Shown in pieces: positions 7,442 through 13,066 of a stretch of DNA of 13,942 nucleotides. Source of the DNA: Candidatus Thalassarchaeaceae archaeon (GTDB taxonomy: Archaea; Thermoplasmatota; Poseidoniia; Poseidoniales; Thalassarchaeaceae); contig JASLKO010000011.1 of the NCBI GenBank assembly GCA_030747475.1, forward strand, positions 1 through 13,942, read 5' to 3'. How positions within the stretch are numbered: the first letter of the stretch is position 1; each line of letters opens with the position of its first letter. Below the pieces are notes generated by a model that worked only from the letters and a program-made list of their open reading frames with translations, had not been told where the DNA came from and did no database searches. The position numbers and the translations under genes were made by a program.

Positions 7442-7883
7442 GTATTGTCCACATTGCCCAAGCACCCATGTACATCCCCGTCAACCCACCAACGCCCAAC
7501 CATAAGCCAGTTCTGAACGGTTGAACATCATATTTCCATTGATATGTGGACACGAAAACCCATCCTAAAACCACAGGAAGTGCCCAAATTGCACATATTA
7601 GCAAACCGATGCCACATATGTTTGGAAGAAAGACCACGAATGTACCTGCCAAAACACCGTATCGCATTTCCTTAGGGTCACCCCATTCAGTTGGGATTTT
7701 GAACATCAAAATACTGGCGAGTAAAACAAGAATTATCCATGAAATAAATAAAGGTGCAAAATTCTCAATGAATTGATCGGTATACTCTATTTTTTGATCG
7801 ATTTTAAATCCGATAATTGATGAAATTAAGCCGATACAAATGGGAATCGCAAAAAGGCCAAGTGGCGGATTCTCCCACTTCAT
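7431..7883 (-). CDS. Small multi-pass membrane protein of unknown function
   Basis: 150 residues from ATG 7881-7883 on the minus strand; an upstream TTG at 7904 could add 7 residues. No family recognised. Hydrophobic segments lie at about 8-26 (LGLFAIPICIGLISSIIGF), 43-62, 78-112 (long, probably two crossings with a short turn near ALPVV) and 125-147 (TGLWLGVGGLTGMYMGAWAM), so four or five helices are expected. A short polar stretch with WGDPKE separates helices 2 and 3. The gene lies against the direction of its neighbours: its stop overlaps the ALDH stop by 11 nt and its start is 79 nt from the dioxygenase start. The local DNA is more AT-rich than the flanks. The consistent hydrophobic pattern over the whole frame, and the lack of another gene here, make it likely real. 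It could be a lineage-specific membrane protein unrelated to the pathway. Confidence 0.68.
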   Translation of the reverse strand: MKWENPPLGLFAIPICIGLISSIIGFKIDQKIEYTDQFIENFAPLFISWIILVLLASILMFKIPTEWGDPKEMRYGVLAGTFVVFLPNICGIGLLICAIWALPVVLGWVFVSTYQWKYDVQPFRTGLWLGVGGLTGMYMGAWAMWTILSA

Positions 7884-7902
7884 CAAACCGTGGCTAGGCC
7901 CC

Positions 7903-7910
7903 AATCATAT
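7903..7910 (+). promoter_or_regulatory. Candidate TATA box of the dioxygenase operon
   Basis: AATCATAT lies in the short divergent gap between the membrane protein and dioxygenase genes. Its distance to the following hairpin (38 nt, start to start) is close to the 41 nt seen between the similar element at 1228 and its hairpin at 1269. Weak, composition-based call. Confidence 0.3.
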
Positions 7911-7940
7911 CACAATTGCCACGACATTGGTTTCAAGTGC

Positions 7941-7959
7941 CGCCTTCCTCTGGAAGGCG
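7941..7959 (+). promoter_or_regulatory. Leader hairpin covering the SD of the dioxygenase beta-subunit gene
   Basis: CGCCTTCC-TCT-GGAAGGCG is a perfect 8-bp inverted repeat with a 3-nt loop, ending 2 nt before the ATG at 7962. The 3' arm contains the only purine-rich SD-like stretch (GGAAGG), so pairing would hide it from the ribosome. It could equally be a DNA operator. No U-tract follows. Confidence 0.6.
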
Positions 7960-7961
7960 CG

Positions 7962-8867
7962 ATGACAAAGGGTGAAATTGTCCTCGGTTGCCTCGCTCCA
8001 CACCCACCTCATTTGGTCTATGCAGAAAATCCAGATGAGAATGAACCGATTAGTGAAGGTGGTTGGGAAGCCCTGAGATGGGGTTATGCCCGTTTGGCAC
8101 GGAAACTGAAAACCATTGATTATGATGCGATTGTCATTTTGACACCACATTGGCAGACCTACATCGGCACCCATTTCCTAGGCTGTGACGCATTCAAATC
8201 TCTCTCCGTCGATCCAATTTTCCCAAACTTATTCCGATATCATTACGATCTCAAAGTCGATGTTGAATTGTCAGAGAAAATGCGCGAGGTTGCAGAACAA
8301 TCTGGAATCATTACCAAGATGATGCGAAATCCAGACTTTCGAGTAGATTATGGAACGATTACATCTTGTCACCTATTGAATCCCGAATGGGACAAACCGA
8401 TCGTCACCATCAGCAGTAATCGGAATCGTCACTACTACTCTGTAGAAGTGATGAATGAACAGGCGATTGCACTGGGCAAGGCATGTCGCAAGGCGATAGA
8501 AGAAAGTGGAAAGAAAGTCGTACTTATCGCCAGTCACAGCCTCTCTCATCGACACTTCACCACCGAAGCACCACTGCCTGAAGATATGAGCAGGGAGCAC
8601 ATCTACAATCACAGTCAGTATGTTTGGGACATGAAAGTCATCGATCTCATGCGCAATGGGAAAATGCAGGAATTCATCGATTTGATGCCAGAATTCACTG
8701 AACAAACGATCGCTGAAACGGAAGGCGGTGGCCTGACTTGGATGATGGGTGCGATGGGAATGCCAAACTATCCTGCTGAAATCTATGGCTACCAATCGGT
8801 TATTGGAACCGGCAATGTCGTCGCCTGTTGGGACCCAAACGATGTCACTCGGGAGTTGGTTCTCTGA
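7962..8867 (+). CDS. amnB: LigB-family extradiol dioxygenase, 2-aminophenol 1,6-dioxygenase beta (catalytic) subunit type
   Basis: 301 residues. ATG 7962 is chosen over in-frame upstream codons because the protein then begins MTKGEIVLGCLAPHPPHLVY, as AmnB of Pseudomonas and Comamonas does. The enzyme opens the ring of an aminophenol or catechol next to the amino group using Fe(II) and O2. Iron ligands match the Comamonas structure as I recall it, shifted by one: His14 (APHPPH), His63 (TPHW) and Glu252 (IAETEGGG). The catalytic His is His196 in SHSLSH. Other strong subfamily stretches are SVDPIFPNLFRY (82-93), TKMMRNPDFRVDYGTIT (118-134) and SVIGTGN (279-285). Length is normal for AmnB (about 305). 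The stop overlaps the alpha subunit start by 4 nt, which suggests coupled translation and a heteromeric enzyme. The substrate could be 2-aminophenol or a substituted relative. Confidence 0.92.
   Translation: MTKGEIVLGCLAPHPPHLVYAENPDENEPISEGGWEALRWGYARLARKLKTIDYDAIVILTPHWQTYIGTHFLGCDAFKSLSVDPIFPNLFRYHYDLKVDVELSEKMREVAEQSGIITKMMRNPDFRVDYGTITSCHLLNPEWDKPIVTISSNRNRHYYSVEVMNEQAIALGKACRKAIEESGKKVVLIASHSLSHRHFTTEAPLPEDMSREHIYNHSQYVWDMKVIDLMRNGKMQEFIDLMPEFTEQTIAETEGGGLTWMMGAMGMPNYPAEIYGYQSVIGTGNVVACWDPNDVTRELVL
8851..8855 (+). promoter_or_regulatory. Ribosome binding site that points to a CTG start for the alpha subunit-RidA gene
   Basis: GGGAG lies 8 nt before a CTG at 8864-8866 that overlaps the beta-subunit stop as CTGA. 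No ATG or GTG exists in this frame near the expected N terminus; the nearest conventional alternative is a TTG at 8828, which has no clear SD and would overlap the upstream gene by 40 nt. Confidence 0.5.
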
Positions 8868-10459
8868 GCGAAGAAAACCCAGTCCTTTTCGGACTTTATG
8901 TCCCACCTCATCCACATCCACTTCTTGCCCCAGGCCAAAACAAAGGATGGGGGGAACTTCGAGCCGCGTACGATGAATGCCGAAAACGAATTGAAGAGAG
9001 TGACGCAGATGTAATCATTGTCTATTCGACCACATGGCCAAGTATTGTCGGCCACCAATTCCAAGTCCAACCAGAACCAGAATGGGTACACGTTGACGAC
9101 GATTTCCACTTCTTAGGTTCAATGCCCTACAAATTCAAAATGGATGTTGAATTTGGCAATGCGTACAAGGATGCAGCAGAATCACGAGGACTCCATGCGA
9201 GAACGGTTGCATATCATGGATTCCCAATAGACACTGGTTCAGTGGTTGCACTCAGTTTACTGAATCCAGACAATAGAATTCCAGCTTGTATCATTTCAAG
9301 CAACATGTATTCCAATCGTTCTGAAACCATCGTCCTTGGGAAAGCTGCAAGAGATGCGCTCAAAGCCCAAGGCAAGAAGGCGGTTGTTGTCGCTGTTTCG
9401 AGTCTTTCCAATCGTATGTTTACCAAACATGTCGAACCTGCGGATGATCGCATTCATTCAGCCAAGGATGAAGAATGGAATCGTAAAATTCTCGAATTCT
9501 TCGCAGATGGTCGACTCGAGGATTTGAGTCAACTCAGTCGAGATATCCATGGCCAAATTCGTGTCCAAAAAGTCGTGGCTTACAAACCGGCATGGTGGAT
9601 GGCTGCAACGATGGGACAACACAACAATTACGAGGGGGAAGTATTGGCTTACGCTGCATTGCATGGCAGTGGTGGAGCTGTAATACAACTGACACCTGCA
9701 AAGGGATCTTTTGGTGACAAAGAATTCGATGAAGACGATGTCGAAATGTACCGAGGCGACAGGAATGTTCTGACCACTGGAGCCGGGGATATGCAAGCAG
9801 CCGGGGGCGTGGACGGCCCTTTAGATGAGGCCGAAAGGCCAACTGGAAATTCAGACGGAAATGATGACTGGGGCAATCCCCTCGATGTTGTTGAAAACTT
9901 GTACGAAGAATATGGTTCATCTGTCATTTCACATGCCGGAGGCGCACTTGGTGCGGCAGCAGGTGCAGCGATCGCAGGTCCTGTTGGAGGGGTCGCAGGG
10001 ACCATTGTCGGAAAGAAGACAATCGGGAAAATGATGAGTAAAGACGGTGCGATTGTTGCTGAAAACGCACCTGGCGCTGTTGGCGCATATCCACATGCAA
10101 GACGAATGGGGAATCTTCTATTCATCTCCGGGGTTGGACCAAGAAATCCAAAGGATGACTCAATCCCAGGTGGACCGATTGAAGATGAGGATGGGAATCC
10201 AATGGACTATGATATTGAAGCACAAACGGAAGCTTGTATCGAGAACATCAAAATTATTCTTGAAGCGTGTGAGGCTTCTTTAGACAATGTGATTGATGTC
10301 ACCACATTCCTTGTGGACATGAAGCGTGATTTTTCGGGTTACAACAAAATCTATGCCAAACACTTCGAAGAAATTCAAGCCACTCGGACAACATTGGCAA
10401 TTCAAGCGTTGCCAACACCCATCGCCGTGGAAATGAAGGTCATCGCGAAAGCACCTTGA
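8864..10459 (+). CDS. amnA-amnD: Fusion: 2-aminophenol dioxygenase alpha-like subunit + glycine-zipper linker + AmnD-type RidA 2-aminomuconate deaminase
   Basis: 531 residues if started at CTG 8864 (543 from TTG 8828). Residues 1-278 match AmnA: LFGLYVPPHPHPLL, a YSTTWPS strand where the beta subunit has TPHW, EWVHVDDDFHFLG (73-85), HGFPIDTGSV (118-127), SSNMYSNRSE (145-154), and HGSGGAVIQL (267-276). The metal ligands are lost (Thr replaces the second His), as in known AmnA, so this half is structural or forms the cofactor-free subunit. Residues 280-350 are acidic, low-complexity linker. Residues 355-392 form a glycine zipper (GGALGAAAGAAIAGPVGG and following). Residues 393-531 are a RidA domain of the AmnD type, with the AYPHARRMGNLLFISG signature (408-423), Arg508 (ATRTT) and Glu523 (VEMKV) at active-site positions. 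It would release ammonia from 2-aminomuconate to give 4-oxalocrotonate. Fusion couples ring cleavage with the deamination two steps later; the ALDH acts in between. Confidence 0.9.
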   Translation: MSEENPVLFGLYVPPHPHPLLAPGQNKGWGELRAAYDECRKRIEESDADVIIVYSTTWPSIVGHQFQVQPEPEWVHVDDDFHFLGSMPYKFKMDVEFGNAYKDAAESRGLHARTVAYHGFPIDTGSVVALSLLNPDNRIPACIISSNMYSNRSETIVLGKAARDALKAQGKKAVVVAVSSLSNRMFTKHVEPADDRIHSAKDEEWNRKILEFFADGRLEDLSQLSRDIHGQIRVQKVVAYKPAWWMAATMGQHNNYEGEVLAYAALHGSGGAVIQLTPAKGSFGDKEFDEDDVEMYRGDRNVLTTGAGDMQAAGGVDGPLDEAERPTGNSDGNDDWGNPLDVVENLYEEYGSSVISHAGGALGAAAGAAIAGPVGGVAGTIVGKKTIGKMMSKDGAIVAENAPGAVGAYPHARRMGNLLFISGVGPRNPKDDSIPGGPIEDEDGNPMDYDIEAQTEACIENIKIILEACEASLDNVIDVTTFLVDMKRDFSGYNKIYAKHFEEIQATRTTLAIQALPTPIAVEMKVIAKAP

Positions 10460-10467
10460 ATTGATTC

Positions 10468-10486
10468 TAAGATACGTAGTATCTTA
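10468..10486. promoter_or_regulatory. Perfect 8-bp inverted repeat, possible operator before the permease gene
   Basis: TAAGATAC-GTA-GTATCTTA lies in the 52-nt gap between the fusion gene and the permease gene, directly upstream of the candidate TATA element. The AT-rich stem would make a weak RNA hairpin and has no U-tract, so a binding site for a dimeric repressor or activator is favoured over a terminator. Confidence 0.5.
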
Positions 10487-10489
10487 TGC

Positions 10490-10495
10490 TATATT
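10490..10495 (+). promoter_or_regulatory. Candidate TATA box of the permease gene
   Basis: TATATT lies about 20 nt before the ATG at 10512, at a spacing that would give a leaderless or near-leaderless transcript. It adjoins the inverted repeat at 10468-10486. Confidence 0.35.
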
Positions 10496-10511
10496 GAAAG
10501 TCAACGGGGCA

Positions 10512-12185
10512 ATGCAACAGATCAAACCATCCAGTCTAATTGATTTTGTTTACAAGCCAATTGAGTTGGTCAGTGATACGCTGGAACGTAAACTCGGTAT
10601 GGCATCCGTGGTCATCATCTCACTCTCAGCCATGCTAGGTTCAGGACTATTCGTTTTACCCGCCTTGGCAATGCTCGACATGGGAGGAGGAAGCATTCCC
10701 GTTGGAGGAATTTGGTTGGCCTACTTATTGGCCGCATTAATCGTACTCCCCGGTGCAATATCCAAAGGAGAACTCGCCACAGCAATGCCCTCATCAGGTG
10801 GATCTTATGTCTATGTTGAACGTACATTTGGCCCACTGATTGGCACAATATCAGGACTTGGGCTATGGGCGAATTTCATGCTCAAATCTGCCTTTGCTCT
10901 GATTGGATTCAAGGCCTATCTCATCATTTTGGAAAGTTTACTTGGTGTGACAATTGATATAGAAATTGCAGCATTGTTACTTTTAGCCCTCATTGTATTC
11001 ATCAATATCCTAGGATTAAAGAGAATTAAGAAAGTTCAAACCCCAATCGTTCTGACATCAGTTATATTCCTCTTCACAATCTGTATTTGGGCCATATTTA
11101 CCATGGAAATGAATTGGGATGCTGCATTTTCCAGGGAGGCTTTTGGTGCAGACTGGACTTCGGTTGCTGAAACTGCAGCCTTCGTCTTCGTAGCTTATGC
11201 AGGTGTGACAAAAATTGCAGCCGTAGGTGGAGAAATCAAGAACCCAAGTCGAAATATGCCCTATGGCATTCTCCTTTCCCTGCTCATCAGTTGTTTACTT
11301 TATGTGGTCATCTCAATCGTCATGGTCGCCACTGTTGAACCTTCTTCATTCATGGCTGAGGACGGAGGAGCAAGAGAAGATCCAATCTATGTATTTGCGA
11401 AAGCGGTTGGGGGTGAAACGGTTGGAATCATCGCCGCTGTCCTCGCTGTCACCACAATGACATCCATGGCCCTTGCAGGAATCATGGCCTCATCGAGGTT
11501 CCCATTTGCAATGGCCAGAGATAATCTCCTTCCAGAAGCGTTGGAAAATGTGCATCCAAAATATCAGACGCCACATCTATCCATCATCGGAACAGGGATT
11601 GCAATGGCTGTAGCAATCACATTTCTTCCTGTGCACGACATCGCGAAACTTGCATCCGGTTTCAAAATCATGATTTTCATTGTCATCAATGCATGTGTCA
11701 TTGTTTTGAGAAGAGCCTCGGAAACACATTCATGGTATAACCCTGAATGGAAATCACCATTGTACCCATTAATCCAATGGATCGGAATCATTGGAGGATT
11801 TATCCTCATCTACCTGATGGGAGCGAAAGCCATCATCGGTGGTGCAGCTTGTTGTGTATTGGGATTGATTACCTACTATTCCTATGGGAAATCAAGAGCG
11901 CACCCGATGCTGACCCCATGGAGAACTGTACGCACAGAATTCACCAATTCTGACAAATTTGAGCGTGAGAAGAGGTGGTTGGTTTTCCACACCGCTGCTG
12001 CCAAGCAATCAAATCCAGATTTCCTTAACGTCAGTGAATTTGTTCATGCAATGAGTATGATTGCTCCACAATACGAAGCAACCCACGCCCGCAATCTTTT
12101 CCATGAAATTGACACCAATGGAAATGGAGTCATCGATGTAGATGAATTCCTAGCAGGGATAGAACAGGTCGATGAGGCAGAATAG
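10512..12185 (+). CDS. APC-superfamily amino acid/amine permease with C-terminal EF-hand module
   Basis: 557 residues from ATG 10512; an in-frame TTG at 10461 would start inside the inverted repeat. The N-terminal about 460 residues form a 12-helix transporter. Helix 1 contains SAMLGSGLFVLPA (39-51), the unwound GSG motif of APC carriers. GELATAMPSSGGSYVYVERTFG (87-107) and the GGEIKNPSRNMP loop (239-250) are also characteristic. It should import an amino acid, amine or similar cation with H+ or Na+. After the last helix (about 455) comes a cytoplasmic tail. Residues 534-545, DTNGNGVIDVDE, are a canonical calcium-binding EF-hand loop (Asp, Asn, Asn, Gly, Ile, Glu in place). A degenerate partner hand seems to end at Glu509, exactly 36 residues earlier, the usual pair spacing. 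Position next to the dioxygenase genes suggests uptake of the pathway substrate; the substrate cannot be told from sequence. Confidence 0.92.
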   Translation: MQQIKPSSLIDFVYKPIELVSDTLERKLGMASVVIISLSAMLGSGLFVLPALAMLDMGGGSIPVGGIWLAYLLAALIVLPGAISKGELATAMPSSGGSYVYVERTFGPLIGTISGLGLWANFMLKSAFALIGFKAYLIILESLLGVTIDIEIAALLLLALIVFINILGLKRIKKVQTPIVLTSVIFLFTICIWAIFTMEMNWDAAFSREAFGADWTSVAETAAFVFVAYAGVTKIAAVGGEIKNPSRNMPYGILLSLLISCLLYVVISIVMVATVEPSSFMAEDGGAREDPIYVFAKAVGGETVGIIAAVLAVTTMTSMALAGIMASSRFPFAMARDNLLPEALENVHPKYQTPHLSIIGTGIAMAVAITFLPVHDIAKLASGFKIMIFIVINACVIVLRRASETHSWYNPEWKSPLYPLIQWIGIIGGFILIYLMGAKAIIGGAACCVLGLITYYSYGKSRAHPMLTPWRTVRTEFTNSDKFEREKRWLVFHTAAAKQSNPDFLNVSEFVHAMSMIAPQYEATHARNLFHEIDTNGNGVIDVDEFLAGIEQVDEAE

Positions 12186-12204
12186 GCCAGTTTCGGCAGC
12201 CGTG

Positions 12205-12215
12205 CCCTTGAAGGG
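12205..12215 (+). promoter_or_regulatory. Small inverted repeat upstream of panB
   Basis: CCCTTGAAGGG is a short palindrome (3-bp stem with a 5-nt loop as RNA, longer as DNA dyad) followed by TGATG. The ATG at 12218 is in frame with panB. It resembles the leader hairpins at 1269 and 7941 in position and pyrimidine/purine layout but is much weaker. Confidence 0.25.
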
Positions 12216-12236
12216 TGATGCGCATCTCGCAATATT

Positions 12237-12243
12237 GGAGGAG
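12237..12243 (+). promoter_or_regulatory. Strong ribosome binding site deciding the panB start
   Basis: GGAGGAG lies 4 nt before the ATG at 12248. This favours 12248 over the in-frame ATG at 12218 and fits the alignment of the N terminus with other PanB proteins. Confidence 0.75.
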
Positions 12244-12247
12244 TCGT

Positions 12248-13066
12248 ATGTCTGTTGCAGGTAAGGCCATGAAAATCACCACGAACACCCTTCAAGAAAT
12301 GAAACGAGCTGGTGAGAAGATCACCATGCTGACTGCCTATGATTACTCCATGGCACGGATTCTAGATGGGGCCGGAATCGACGTGATTTTGGTCGGTGAT
12401 TCCGCATCAAATGTGATGGCAGGCAATGATACGACTGTTCCAATTACCCTAGACCATATGATTTACCACGCGCAATGTGTTTCCAAAGGTGTCAGTAGAG
12501 CACTGATTGTTTGCGACATGCCTTTTGGGAGCTATCAAGGGGATTCAAAACAGGCATTGAATAGTGCAATACGAATCATGAAAGAAAGTGGTTCTCATGC
12601 AGTGAAACTCGAAGGAGGTTCAGAAGTAGTTGAATCAATCGAACGTATTCTGACAGCAGGAATTCCGGTAATGGGTCACCTCGGTCTGACCCCACAATCC
12701 ATCTACAAATTTGGCACATATACGGTACGCGCACGCGAAGAAGAAGAAGCTGAGAAATTAATCGAAGATGCGAAGATGCTTGAGGCCGCAGGTTGCTTTG
12801 CAATTGTATTGGAGAAAATTCCTGCTGATTTAGCTGCAAAAGTTACTGCATCAGTCAACATCCCTACCATTGGCATTGGTGCTGGTTCTGAGGTAGATGG
12901 TCAGGTTTTGGTCATACATGACTTGATTGGACTCACCCATGAATTCAACCCAAGATTCCTGCGTAGATATCTCAATCTCTATGATGATATGAGCAACGCC
13001 GTAAAGGAATATATCGAAGATGTGCGAAGCCTAGATTTTCCAAACGAAGATGAGCGTTATTCTTGA
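12248..13066 (+). CDS. panB: 3-methyl-2-oxobutanoate hydroxymethyltransferase (ketopantoate hydroxymethyltransferase)
   Basis: 272 residues, close to the 264 of E. coli PanB. It transfers a hydroxymethyl group from 5,10-methylene-THF (or an archaeal C1 carrier) to 2-oxoisovalerate, giving ketopantoate, the first committed step to pantothenate and CoA. The TIM-barrel motifs are intact: TAYDYSMARI (29-38), VGDSASN with metal ligand Asp51 (49-55), CDMPFGSY with Asp90 (89-96), KLEGG with Glu122 (120-124), MGHLGLTPQS (142-151), VLEKIP with catalytic Glu189 (187-192), and IGIGAG (208-213). It lies 62 nt after the permease gene on the same strand with its own strong ribosome binding site, and it overlaps the convergent downstream gene by 10 nt. 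No other CoA genes are visible, so it is probably an unlinked housekeeping gene. Confidence 0.97.
   Translation: MSVAGKAMKITTNTLQEMKRAGEKITMLTAYDYSMARILDGAGIDVILVGDSASNVMAGNDTTVPITLDHMIYHAQCVSKGVSRALIVCDMPFGSYQGDSKQALNSAIRIMKESGSHAVKLEGGSEVVESIERILTAGIPVMGHLGLTPQSIYKFGTYTVRAREEEEAEKLIEDAKMLEAAGCFAIVLEKIPADLAAKVTASVNIPTIGIGAGSEVDGQVLVIHDLIGLTHEFNPRFLRRYLNLYDDMSNAVKEYIEDVRSLDFPNEDERYS

Noticed and set aside
7962..8867. MEMO1/AMMECR1-associated LigB-like protein, common in archaea
   Set aside because: Length, the GEIVLGCLAPHPPHLVY start, intact Fe ligands and the paired non-metal subunit right downstream match AmnB/AmnA, not the stand-alone MEMO family.
3633..10459. Rut-type pyrimidine degradation (LLM monooxygenase plus RidA plus amidohydrolase)
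   Set aside because: The RidA domain carries the AmnD-type AYPHARR signature and is fused to a dioxygenase subunit, no RutB-type isochorismatase hydrolase is present, and the ALDH is of the aminomuconate type.
12215..12247. N-terminal extension of PanB from GTG 12215 or ATG 12218
   Set aside because: The GGAGGAG at 12237-12243 would lie inside the coding region, and alignment with known PanB needs no such extension.
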